Made by a program: the position numbers and the translations under genes. From NCBI RefSeq assembly GCF_004115745.1, contig NZ_QXIL01000011.1, forward strand, positions 1 to 64,000: a stretch of DNA of 64,000 nucleotides, written 5' to 3'. The DNA is from Levilactobacillus suantsaii. Its GTDB lineage: Bacteria; Bacillota; Bacilli; Lactobacillales; Lactobacillaceae. Of the stretch, positions 25,479 through 34,811 are shown in pieces; positions within the stretch are counted from its first letter, which is position 1; every line of letters begins with the position of its first letter. A model generated the notes under the pieces. That model did no database searches. It saw nothing but the letters and a program-made list of their open reading frames with translations, and was not told the DNA's origin.

Positions 25479-25490
25479 CTAGATATCTAG
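25479..25490 (-). promoter_or_regulatory. palindromic operator of the MarR operon
   Basis: A perfect 12-bp palindrome, CTAGATATCTAG, lies between a TA-rich -10-like region (TAATATAGACT on the minus strand) and the ribosome site. This is a typical place for autorepression by a MarR protein. Confidence 0.5.
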
Positions 25491-25497
25491 GCAACAT

Positions 25498-26031
25498 AGT
25501 CTATATTAGGATGATAGTTATGAAAATGCAACTGGTTTACTGACACTAAAGTAAAAAGATGAAAGCAATTGAAACTTTAAACTCGCCAGGCAAAATCGTT
25601 TCGGTGGATTAGCAGGCAGAAAGGTGGGCCAGTTAACTATCCGAAAGGCGGGTGGTTAACTAGTTTAGGCGCTTTAGCAATCTTGGTTAAATTTTGTTGG
25701 GGATAATTAATTTTATGCAGCAAATGTTTATTTAAGGGTCATAAGGGTTACTGATGTAGGATAGTTAGTCGACAAAATTAATTTGTAAACGCTTAGAAAT
25801 CAACGTTCGCCCGGATTGCGTTTTATCCTATATATGGTTTATTCATGGCTGGAATAATGGACAAAGTGAATAAACGCGACTATTTTTCGGCTGATTAGCA
25901 AATATGTGGGCAAAAATTGAAATATAAAAATTATCCACACCGGTAAAAACGTGGTACTATAAAGTAGATTATCGGGTAATAACTGTAACCTTTAAAAAGT
26001 TATGTGGATTGAATTGAGTGAGGGCGATTGA
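25498..26031. other. 534-base upstream region of the SRR adhesin
   Basis: This AT-rich gap contains the adhesin promoter. An extended -10 (TGG-TACTAT) is at 25952-25960, with a poor -35 (TTATCC, 25931). TGTAAACGCTTAGA at 25784-25797 matches the cre consensus at all but one position. No gene was found. Confidence 0.45.
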
Positions 26032-29000
26032 ATGAAAGGATTGGATCCGAAACGTGCTTCGGAACTGTTTCGATCAAACAGCAAAACGCACTTTAAAATG
26101 TATAAGGCAGGTAGGAAGTGGCTAGTTGCCGGTATCTCAGCCTTAAGTGGTTTACTTGGTCTGGGGACCATTAACTCGTCACCCGCTAAAGCGGATACTA
26201 AGACGGGAGCGGCCAAGCAACTCGATACGGCTGACGTCGCGGCAACGCAAAAGTCGGGGACGATTCCGGCGACGTCGCAAACGGACGCGCAACAAGCAAG
26301 CACGAGTGAGACCACGACTTCGACCAGCGCGGCACCATCGAAAGTGGCCGCTTCCACGAGTGATGAGTCAACCACAACTGATAGTGAATCGTCGAGCAAG
26401 TCGGATGCGACCTCGACGTCCACTTCAACCTCGACCAGTACCAGTGATGCGACTTCCACGACAGAAGCTAGCACGTCCACAACGGAGTCGGAGTCTACCG
26501 CGACGAGCACGTCGCAACAAGATGAAAGCGCTTCTATTTCCACCACGGAAACGTCGACGGGACAACCCAGTGCTTCCGAAGATTCTCCGGTGGACAGCTT
26601 ATCGACTAGTGATACCGATAATTCCGCTTCGACGGATGACAGTGTCAGTGAGTCCACGTCAACCAATGATAGTGCAAGTGATTCTGCATCAACGACTGAC
26701 AGTACCAGTGAGACCAGCGAGACATCGGCTTCAGTAGACGCCTCGACATCAACGGAAAACAGTCTGTTGGTCGATGAACTCATGGACCAGCTGACCAATC
26801 TCAAAGATGCTTACGGGGCCCAAGCGGCAAATTCGCTGCTGGGGACGACGGCCATTATGCCGCTGGCTTTAGCACTGGATACGAATTCAGCGTCGACACC
26901 AGGCGTGTATACTGACGATGTTTCCTATAACCTTGGGGCTGCAGACGCTAAATCAGCAATTGATACCATCATTTCGAGTCTTAATCTGAGCGGTGGACTA
27001 AATATTCTGGGGGTACTTGACTCGTCAGCGATTACGAAGTCGATCCAAACGATTTCCTCATGGCTGGATGCCTATAATACTGATAGTTCTATGCAATCCA
27101 GTACGGATTATGCTCCGCCAATTTGGTCTGATAATAATTATAAAGCGCCTAGTGATGCAGATACGTTTACTACCGGCCTTCTTTTTAAAACGACGTACTA
27201 TACGAAAGATTATAACCAAGGGTACGCAGATTGTTTGCGTGATTACACATCTGGCCTAAATGCTTGGTTAAAGGGGATTGAGACTAAGGCAACGGATATC
27301 GATGCGGGTAACGATTTAATTAATCAAACCTATGACGGTGATGACTTGGCGTCTGCGTCGTTTGGTGGGTCAACGTCAACGGCAATTAGTAGCCTGGTAA
27401 CCATTGCTAAAAATTCAAAGGGAAATTATGCCTCTCAGCTATTAGGTTACACGTCTGATGCCAATAATACTGCGGATACTGAAATTAGTAATACGGTAAA
27501 GTATATTAATGGGTTTGTTGCGATTCTAGCGCCATCCATTACTAATGGGATTACCCACGAGGCTATTGGGGATATCCGTTCCATCGGGGGAACTCTGGAT
27601 TCGACGAATGCGGATGGTGCGACCAACTATGCCCCAGAAACGCTGGCTGACGCGGTGGCCTTGAACGGTGATCTGCAGGCTGTCGTTAGCAGTTTAGGAT
27701 TGACTTCGGTTTTAACGACCAACGTTTTAAACGAAATTTATACCGGTATCAAAGATTCTGCCGTAAATGCCATCATGAACGACTGGTCAATCGGGATGAA
27801 TACGTCCATTGGCGAATTGATGCAGGGGTTTATTTACGGTTACGATAATAGTAACGGTGAAGGTTTTTTAGACCCTAACTCAACCTATGCGGATGTGGAG
27901 GGCTTTGGGATTGATGATCCTGCAAAGATTGCAGACGGGAGTGGCAGTCAGCTTAGCCTAACGGTCCAAGCCGCTGCCTATGCTTGGGGAAAGAAAATCC
28001 TGGGTAGCGTCATGACCTTAGCGAGTCATGATGCCTTGACGGAGAACCGGCCCGGGCTAGCTGACATCCTCAATGAATTGGAAGATATTGGTATCATTAC
28101 CGCTGATGAAATTGATCAGTTGACGAACGACGCCGGGCATACCTATGTTGCTACAGCCAACGTAACTTATACGCGGGGTGGCGCCGGAGCGTTAGCCATC
28201 ATTCAAGCCCTTTACGATAATCAATACAATACGGTCAAGGCGGCAACGGATGACTATTTAAACAATCCATCCGGGTATAATTATAAAAATAGCCAAGAAT
28301 TCGCTACGCAAGACGAAGCCCATGCGTATACTTATGCCGGCTCGTATCAAGGGACTTCCACGGCTACTATTCAGTCGTACAATAACCGGAGTTACTCGCT
28401 GGTGCGTAACGGACTGAACGAATTGGATGCGGCCTATCGGGCGATGAGTATCGCTGATGATCTGGTTCATACTGAGCTACGTGGGGACTTGACAACGGAG
28501 ACGAATCCGTTAACTTATAGTCAAATTGGTCAAATCTCAATGGCTGGGTCGCCGTCCGTTCAATTGCCCGACTTCATGAACCTTGATAAAAGTGTTGATT
28601 CCACGCTTTTATCACGGGCCTTCTCCGATGATAATGTCAACGCGTTAACGGCGATTGGCCAAAAAGCGTTTATCAATAGTTACAAGACAGAATTGAAAAA
28701 TGCCACTGACGCCTTTAAGGCCGGCGCTGCGTTAGCCGAACAAAATTATGAAAACTCTATTAATGGGGACATTCCAGCTGTGGAAGAAGCTGGGAGCTAT
28801 AAAGGCCTTAATTACCAATCTGATGGTTCCGGGGTATTGTCCGGCAGATCAGGGATGCCATTATCCGATGGGACTGATACTGAAGCTCATCCAGGGCGAG
28901 CCTTTACCGATGGCTATAACGTTAACTTAGTCACGGTCAACGTCACGACTAGTGCAGCCAATACCGATGATGCAGCTGCCTTCGAGCAAACGTCGATGTT

Positions 29001-32000
29001 TGATGCTCAAGAAGCGTTGCATACCCTGCGAGGGAAGTCCATCACGGTCACGGCACCAACGCCCGATGCTGGGTGGAGTGTGGCTTCGGATAACCCGGTC
29101 GTCATTGAAAGCGCCGATGACACTTCTGCTATTGCTTTTATTTATAATCGAACGGCGGCCTATAACTACGCGAGTTTGAATGACCAAACGGGAACCTATG
29201 ATGGTCAATTGGCCAGCACGTTATTGAATGACTCAGACTTTACGCCAGCTTGGAATGATGATGACTCCGGTCAGCAAATCGCGCTGGATAAAGGTTGGTT
29301 AGCCGTTGATAATGACGATATCAAAGTTGGAACTTATACGTATCATTTGACCCAAGCCGGTGCCGAGGCCTTAATCGCCCAATTGCAAGCGGATGAAGGC
29401 AGTGACTTCTTCGACACCCATGAATTGCCAACTATCACGAATTTGATGGCAATGAAAGGAAACCTGACGGTCGTTCAGACCACAGATGAAAGTCTTTTGC
29501 CAAAGATTAACGGGCATGATGTGACCTACGTGATTGGTACGGCAAAGCCAACGGCCCCGGACTACGTTTATAACGCTACGGGTGCTAATGGTGACCAAGT
29601 GTCATCCACGTTAGTCACGGCGGATGACACTGCGGTTGACTGGGATACGGATGGCACCTATGGGGTCACCTTGAGTTTGACGGATCCAATCAGTAATCAA
29701 ACTGTCTCACAACTGGTTAACTTAATCGTGATGTCTGCCGAAGCCTCAACCTCAACATCTGAAGCCCAAAATTCGGCTTCGACTTCAGCTGAGGCCAGTG
29801 TTTCGCAACAGACGTCGAAGAGTACGGCTTCTGTCAATAACGCAGAAGATTCAGCGTCAGCTTCAGAAGCTAGCCTGAGTCAGCGGTCCACGTCTGATCA
29901 AAGTGATAACTCCGAGGCCTCAGTGAGTGACGCGAGTTTGAGTGACCGGTCGGTTTCCGACATGAGTTTAAACTCGGAATCTATCACCTCCACCCAAAGC
30001 GCCAGTGAATCACGGGCACAACAGTCGCAATCTAAAGCCAGTCAGCAATCGGCTTCAGAGGCCTCACAATCCGAGGCTTCCGTCAGTGATGCTAGTCGAT
30101 CACAAGCTAGTGTCAGTGAGTCGATGGCTAGTGTTGTTTCGGTGTCCGAATCGCAATTTGAGTCACAACAGAGTGCTTGGTCCACGTCGAATGCGCGGGA
30201 CTCGGCTTCGATGAGTGTGTCCGAAGCGAGTTTGAGTGACGCTTCAACTTCTGAAGCCAGTCAGCAATCAAATGCGTCGACTTCGGTGGCCAGTCTGAGT
30301 AACGACTCCGTGAGTGTCGATTCGATGATTAGTGCCAGTGACACGTCGCTGTTGAGTGAAACGTCCGTCTCGCTTTCGCAAGAATTATCGGCGGTCGTTT
30401 CCGCTGAACAAAGTAGCAGTCTGACTTCTATGAGCCAGACAAGTCAGAGCACGGATAGGAGTGCATCGCAGGTCAGCATGAGTGAAGCTTCGATGTCCCA
30501 ACTCAGCGAACAATCTGAGTTGTCAGCGTCCCGAGCTTCACAGGCCCAGGATAGTGAACAGTCTATCATCTCAACTTCATTGGCCAGTCTGAGTGAACGG
30601 TCGTTGTCCGGCAAGAGTTTAGCCTCACAAACATCGGCCGCGGAAAGTCAGGCCAGCGAATGGGCCTCGGCGAAAGTCAGTGAGTTATCCGTGATGTCGC
30701 AAGCGGAAAAGAGTATTTCGGAGACAGTATCATTGAGTGAAGCATCGGCTAGTCTGTCGGTTTCTGACATGAGTTTGAGCCAGTGGTCGCAATCCATCGC
30801 GAGTGAAGCGTCCGTCTTGTCTGCGGATGAGGGGAGTTTGACGTCACAATCCGGATCTGATTTGAGTCAATTATCACTGGGGTCGGCTTCATTAGCCAGC
30901 TTATCGGCCACTAGTGTCAGCAACTATTCGGCTTCTGAAACCAGTCAAAATAGCGAAATTTCACAGTCGTTGGTCAGTTTGAGTTTAATCAACTCGACGG
31001 ATCCGGATATTCAAGATTCCTTGACCAGTTTAAGTAATCAATCCGTTTCGGACCAATCCGCCCAATCACAATGGTCGGAAGCTAGTGACCAGGAAGCTTC
31101 AACCGCTTCGCAAGCTAGCGTGACCTCAACGTCCATTGCGGGATCGTTGAGTGCGGTGCAATCACAATCAGTGGTCTCGGCCAGTGAATCGGCAGACCAA
31201 ACCAAGAGTTTGGCCAGTGCCAGCTTGTCACAAGCCAGTCAGCGGTCATCGTCCGAACATAGTTTGAGCCTACAATCGGTTCAAGAATCGACTGCCCAAT
31301 CTGAATTGGATAGTGCCCTGACAAATTCAGCGAGTGAAAGTGCCAACGCCTCGGCCATCGCATCATTGAGTGTGGCCGGTTCCAACTTGGATGACCAGAG
31401 CCTGCAATCAGCAGAACAAAGTCTGTCTACAGTTCTCTCCAATATGAGCGTTTCGCAAGCTTCAGTCACCAGTGCCCAGGATAGTTTGAGTACGGCCTCG
31501 CAATCTGAAGCTAGTCTGAGTGCGCAGTCAACCAGTGAGTTCTCAGAATCCTTAGCCAGCTTAGAGGACGTCGTTGCATCAACTAATAGCGGCATTACCA
31601 GTGTCAAAGAATCTGAAACGAGTTTGGCCAGCCGGTCGGTCTCGGGTGAACAATCAATGTCGGTCGTTTCCGAAGCTGAAGCCAGCATGAGTGCCGCCTC
31701 GCAGAGCATGAGCTTGGCGGAAAAGTCTCTGAGTGATGCATCACAGAGTGAAGCCAGTGCGCATGAGTCGGCGAGTGAGTCGGCACGTGATTCCGCCGTA
31801 ACTTCAGCTGAAAATTCTGCGAGTGTTTCGGCTAGTCAATCGGCCAGTGAATCCACGAGTGTCAGTGAGGATAACTCGTTGAGTGTCGCTTCCGCCAGTG
31901 TCTCGGCGAGTGAAAATAGTTTGAGTGCTCAGTCTATGAGTGACGCCTCGACGGCGTCCGAGTTATCGGCGAGTGAAGCCAGCGTTAGTCAACAAGTCAG

Positions 32001-34329
32001 CCAAGCTGATAGTGTTGAGTCGGCAGCTTCGACGTCGTTAGGTTCCATCTCGAACGCCAGTGTCAGTGAAGTTTCGGCTTCCGAAGCCAGTCAAAGTGCG
32101 GAAATTTCCAAGTCGTTGACTAGTATGGATTCCGCTGAGGTCAGTGATGATGATGTTTCCGAGTCATTGACGAGTTTGAGTAATCAATCGACCAGTGAAG
32201 CCAGTGCTCAATCGCAATGGTCCGAAGCCAGCCAGACGTTGGCTAGTGAAGGGTCAGCGCGGGAATCAGCCACGACGTCGGCTGAAGCCAGTGTGGCTTC
32301 GACGACGAGTGCGGCAGAGTCGGAATCCACAGCTTCGGCAAGTGCCTCGGCTAGTCAATCCGCCATTACGAGTAAATCGTTAGCATCCATTTCAATGGAT
32401 CAATCAACGTTGACCAGTGTGGAAGATAGTTTGAGTGAAAGCAGTCAGAGTGCGGATAGTGCCCAATCCGAGTTCAACTCAATCAGTGCCAGCTTGAGTG
32501 CCGACGATGATAGTAGTCATGATAGTGAGTTGAGTACTTCCGCCGCAAGTTTGAGCGATGCGTCAACCAGCTTGAGTAGTGAGCTGTCGACGACGTCGAC
32601 CAGTGCGGCTAGCCTGAGTGAAAACTCCATCTCCGAATTGTCGAAGTCCTTGAATAGCTTGAGTGATACGTCGGCTTCGATGGCGGATAGCTTAACTTCC
32701 GTCAGTGAATCCGAAGCCAGTCAAAGCGACCGATCAGATTCCGGTTCAGTCTCCGCATCAGTTGCTTCAGTTAGTGAGGCAAGTTTGAGTGATGCTAGTG
32801 CCAGCGCAAGTGCATCCATGGTTAGCTTGAGCGATCGGTCGACCAGTGAAGCGTCAGCTCATGAATCCGCCAGTGAATCGGCTTCGGCATCGGCGAGCGA
32901 CGCCTCGATGAGTGAAGCTAGTCAGAGTGACGCTTCGATGAGCGATGCTTCAATGAGTGAAGCGAGTCAAAGCGACGCTTCAATGAGCGATACCTCGATG
33001 AGTGAAGCCAGTCAAAGTGATGCTTCGATGAGCGATGCCTCGATGAGTGATGCGAGTCAAAGTGAAGCATCAATGAGCGACGCCTCGATGAGTGAAGCCA
33101 GTCAAAGCGACGCGTCGATGAGCAATGCCTCGATAAGTGACGCTAGTCAAAGTGACGCCTCGATGAGCGATGCTTCAATGAGTGAAGCCAGTCAAAGTGA
33201 AGCATCAATGAGCGACAGATCCATGAGTGAAGCCAGTCAAAGTGAAGCTTCAATGAGCGACGCTAGTCAAAGTGAAGCATCAATGAGCGATGCCTCGATG
33301 AGTGAAGCCAGTCAAAGCGACGCGTCGATGAGCAATGCCTCGATGAGTGACGCAAGTCAAAGCGACGCTTCAATGAGCGATACCTCGATGAGTGAAGCCA
33401 GTCAAAGCGACGCTTCAATGAGCGATGCCTCGATGAGTGATGCGAGTCAAAGTGAAGCATCAATGAGCGATGCCTCGATGAGCGACGCTTCAATGAGTGA
33501 TGCGAGTCAAAGCGACGCCTCCATGAGCGATGCCTCGATGAGTAACGCTAGTCAAAGCGACGCTTCAATGAGCGACGCCTCCATGAGTGAAGCCAGTCAA
33601 AGCGACGCGTCGATGAGCGATGCTTCCATGAGTGAAGCCAGTCAAAGCGACGCTTCAATGAGCGATGCCTCGATGAGTGATGCCTCGATGAGTAACGCGA
33701 GTCAAAGTGACGCTTCAATGAGCGACGCCAGTCAGAGTATGGCAACTCCTCATGGTGGTGGTACTGCTGACACTGGTAATACCGGTGGTACCGGAACTAC
33801 ACCGGGCGGTAACACCATCTCGACTGGTACGGCTGCTGATACGGCAACCGACGATGACGAAGGTACCTTAATGACTGGTAGCAGTGCCGATACGGTCGCC
33901 AAAGCTTCTATGATTGGCCGCGCTGTTATGGCGGTTAAGAAGATCGGCTTGTACAAAAAACCGACGTTCTCTAAGAAGAACCGAATTGTTTGGTACAAGA
34001 AGATGCCGAGAAACCGTCGGCCAGAGTTCGTGATTATCGGGATTGCTCGTTCAAAGGGCGGTCGCCTGCGTTATAAGGTACGCGATGTTAACCACAAGTC
34101 CAAGACTTACGGTTTGATTTGTTACATCACGGCCCGCAAAGCGTACGTCAAGGAAACGTATTACCAGTCTATGACTAAGGCCAAGACCAAGAAGGTCGCG
34201 ACTAAGACGGCGAAGGGTAAGACGAAGTACGTTTTGAAGAAGCAGACCTCTAAGACCAAGACGGTTACGATTATCAATCCAAAGGGGGGTCAACTCTTAC
34301 AAGTCAGTCAACTTGACAGGAGAAGTTAA
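26032..34329 (+). CDS. serine-rich repeat (SRR) adhesin, accessory Sec substrate
   Basis: This 2765-aa surface protein starts with the long signal peptide of accessory Sec substrates: KMYKAGRKWLVAG (KxYKxGKxW type, residues 22-34), with cleavage after AKA near residue 54. A Ser/Thr-rich SRR1 (about 55-245) comes next. A non-repeat region (about 250-1235) follows, with helical modules of the pattern YNQGYADxLRD/GxxAWxxG and a C-terminal Ig-like part. SRR2 (about 1236-2570) is built of 5-residue units. The C-terminus has DUF5776 modules (from about 2633) instead of an LPxTG anchor. A one-base shift at G6 (34284-34289) cuts off the last modules. It is probably glycosylated by GtfA/GtfB and Gtf3 and exported by SecA2/SecY2. 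Confidence 0.93.
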   Translation: MKGLDPKRASELFRSNSKTHFKMYKAGRKWLVAGISALSGLLGLGTINSSPAKADTKTGAAKQLDTADVAATQKSGTIPATSQTDAQQASTSETTTSTSAAPSKVAASTSDESTTTDSESSSKSDATSTSTSTSTSTSDATSTTEASTSTTESESTATSTSQQDESASISTTETSTGQPSASEDSPVDSLSTSDTDNSASTDDSVSESTSTNDSASDSASTTDSTSETSETSASVDASTSTENSLLVDELMDQLTNLKDAYGAQAANSLLGTTAIMPLALALDTNSASTPGVYTDDVSYNLGAADAKSAIDTIISSLNLSGGLNILGVLDSSAITKSIQTISSWLDAYNTDSSMQSSTDYAPPIWSDNNYKAPSDADTFTTGLLFKTTYYTKDYNQGYADCLRDYTSGLNAWLKGIETKATDIDAGNDLINQTYDGDDLASASFGGSTSTAISSLVTIAKNSKGNYASQLLGYTSDANNTADTEISNTVKYINGFVAILAPSITNGITHEAIGDIRSIGGTLDSTNADGATNYAPETLADAVALNGDLQAVVSSLGLTSVLTTNVLNEIYTGIKDSAVNAIMNDWSIGMNTSIGELMQGFIYGYDNSNGEGFLDPNSTYADVEGFGIDDPAKIADGSGSQLSLTVQAAAYAWGKKILGSVMTLASHDALTENRPGLADILNELEDIGIITADEIDQLTNDAGHTYVATANVTYTRGGAGALAIIQALYDNQYNTVKAATDDYLNNPSGYNYKNSQEFATQDEAHAYTYAGSYQGTSTATIQSYNNRSYSLVRNGLNELDAAYRAMSIADDLVHTELRGDLTTETNPLTYSQIGQISMAGSPSVQLPDFMNLDKSVDSTLLSRAFSDDNVNALTAIGQKAFINSYKTELKNATDAFKAGAALAEQNYENSINGDIPAVEEAGSYKGLNYQSDGSGVLSGRSGMPLSDGTDTEAHPGRAFTDGYNVNLVTVNVTTSAANTDDAAAFEQTSMFDAQEALHTLRGKSITVTAPTPDAGWSVASDNPVVIESADDTSAIAFIYNRTAAYNYASLNDQTGTYDGQLASTLLNDSDFTPAWNDDDSGQQIALDKGWLAVDNDDIKVGTYTYHLTQAGAEALIAQLQADEGSDFFDTHELPTITNLMAMKGNLTVVQTTDESLLPKINGHDVTYVIGTAKPTAPDYVYNATGANGDQVSSTLVTADDTAVDWDTDGTYGVTLSLTDPISNQTVSQLVNLIVMSAEASTSTSEAQNSASTSAEASVSQQTSKSTASVNNAEDSASASEASLSQRSTSDQSDNSEASVSDASLSDRSVSDMSLNSESITSTQSASESRAQQSQSKASQQSASEASQSEASVSDASRSQASVSESMASVVSVSESQFESQQSAWSTSNARDSASMSVSEASLSDASTSEASQQSNASTSVASLSNDSVSVDSMISASDTSLLSETSVSLSQELSAVVSAEQSSSLTSMSQTSQSTDRSASQVSMSEASMSQLSEQSELSASRASQAQDSEQSIISTSLASLSERSLSGKSLASQTSAAESQASEWASAKVSELSVMSQAEKSISETVSLSEASASLSVSDMSLSQWSQSIASEASVLSADEGSLTSQSGSDLSQLSLGSASLASLSATSVSNYSASETSQNSEISQSLVSLSLINSTDPDIQDSLTSLSNQSVSDQSAQSQWSEASDQEASTASQASVTSTSIAGSLSAVQSQSVVSASESADQTKSLASASLSQASQRSSSEHSLSLQSVQESTAQSELDSALTNSASESANASAIASLSVAGSNLDDQSLQSAEQSLSTVLSNMSVSQASVTSAQDSLSTASQSEASLSAQSTSEFSESLASLEDVVASTNSGITSVKESETSLASRSVSGEQSMSVVSEAEASMSAASQSMSLAEKSLSDASQSEASAHESASESARDSAVTSAENSASVSASQSASESTSVSEDNSLSVASASVSASENSLSAQSMSDASTASELSASEASVSQQVSQADSVESAASTSLGSISNASVSEVSASEASQSAEISKSLTSMDSAEVSDDDVSESLTSLSNQSTSEASAQSQWSEASQTLASEGSARESATTSAEASVASTTSAAESESTASASASASQSAITSKSLASISMDQSTLTSVEDSLSESSQSADSAQSEFNSISASLSADDDSSHDSELSTSAASLSDASTSLSSELSTTSTSAASLSENSISELSKSLNSLSDTSASMADSLTSVSESEASQSDRSDSGSVSASVASVSEASLSDASASASASMVSLSDRSTSEASAHESASESASASASDASMSEASQSDASMSDASMSEASQSDASMSDTSMSEASQSDASMSDASMSDASQSEASMSDASMSEASQSDASMSNASISDASQSDASMSDASMSEASQSEASMSDRSMSEASQSEASMSDASQSEASMSDASMSEASQSDASMSNASMSDASQSDASMSDTSMSEASQSDASMSDASMSDASQSEASMSDASMSDASMSDASQSDASMSDASMSNASQSDASMSDASMSEASQSDASMSDASMSEASQSDASMSDASMSDASMSNASQSDASMSDASQSMATPHGGGTADTGNTGGTGTTPGGNTISTGTAADTATDDDEGTLMTGSSADTVAKASMIGRAVMAVKKIGLYKKPTFSKKNRIVWYKKMPRNRRPEFVIIGIARSKGGRLRYKVRDVNHKSKTYGLICYITARKAYVKETYYQSMTKAKTKKVATKTAKGKTKYVLKKQTSKTKTVTIINPKGGQLLQVSQLDRRS
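32905..33735 (+). repeat. 15/45-nt tandem repeats in SRR2
   Basis: The DNA is a tight array of 15-nt units encoding S-[M/Q]-S-[D/E]-A. They are grouped mostly as 45-nt higher-order units (SDASM-SDASM-SEASQ) with few synonymous changes. The near identity points to recent expansion and makes length variation by recombination or replication slippage likely. Confidence 0.9.
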
Positions 34330-34657
34330 GCACTACCGTCAAGGACAGAAGCTCACCATCAAACGGGTGGTTCACTACCACGCGACGACACGGTTCGTCT
34401 TGAGTGATGGCACGTACATCACGGCCAACAAGCAATTAGTTCGGACCGGAGCCTTTACCCACGCGAAGTACGTCACGGTCAAGACCGGTGTCAACCTCTA
34501 CAAAGATTACAACCTTCAGACCAAGGCAGGACATCACTACACTGCTAAGACGAAGATCAAGATCTTAGGTTGGGACTACTCCGATAACGGGACGCTACGT
34601 TACCGGGTTGCCGGTGGGTATATTACCGCCAATTCCCTGTACGTTTACAAACATTAG
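34290..34657 (+). other. out-of-frame C-terminal part of the SRR adhesin
   Basis: The frame +1 to the adhesin continues its sequence without a break: KGVNSYKSVNLTGEVKHY, then ITANKQLV, then a last module ending GGYITANSLYVYKH. These are two more DUF5776 wall-binding modules. With five G instead of six at 34284-34289, the adhesin would be 2874 aa. No ribosome site precedes this part, so it is not a separate gene. The cause may be tract-length variation, a recent mutation or an assembly error. Confidence 0.85.
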
Positions 34658-34676
34658 ACAGTCATTGTAATCAACT

Positions 34677-34724
34677 AAAAGCGGTCGTTAGCCGCCCAAT
34701 TAAGGGTGGTTAGCGACCGCTTTT
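34677..34724 (+). terminator. terminator of the SRR adhesin gene
   Basis: A stem of AAAAGCGGTCG with its complement CGACCGCTTTT and an inner imperfect part, directly after the last in-phase stop. This supports the longer adhesin reading. Confidence 0.8.
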
Positions 34725-34754
34725 AGTGTCCATGGGGAAATTACTGATAACGTC

Positions 34755-34790
34755 AAAAACGGGCCTGACAGCGCGTGTCAGGTCCGCTTG
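34755..34790 (-). terminator. terminator of the accessory Sec operon
   Basis: On the minus strand, GGACCTGACA-loop-TGTCAGGCCCG is followed by TTTTTG, just after gtfB. Confidence 0.8.
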
Positions 34791-34811
34791 AAGTTGCGTT
34801 AAAGGTTAGAT

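Noticed and set aside
25992-26804. Long minus-strand frame opposite the start of the SRR adhesin, rich in Val, Ser and Leu
   Set aside because: It is the complement of Ser/Thr-rich coding DNA, has no ribosome site, and covers the adhesin start and promoter leader.
32905-33735. CRISPR-like regular repeats
   Set aside because: Units are contiguous, in frame and 15 nt long with no spacers; they are coding repeats.
33263-33745. Minus-strand frames with regular Arg/His/Ser repeats
   Set aside because: They mirror the 15-nt repeats of SRR2 and have no independent support.
33862-33885. Possible LPxTG sorting signal (TLMTG) near the end of the SRR adhesin
   Set aside because: The Pro is missing, no hydrophobic segment and no basic tail follow, and DUF5776 modules come after it.
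34284-34290. G_GGG_GGT as a -1 frameshift heptamer
   Set aside because: The heptamer is in phase, but -1 reading ends after a few codons; the module-bearing frame needs a +1 change.
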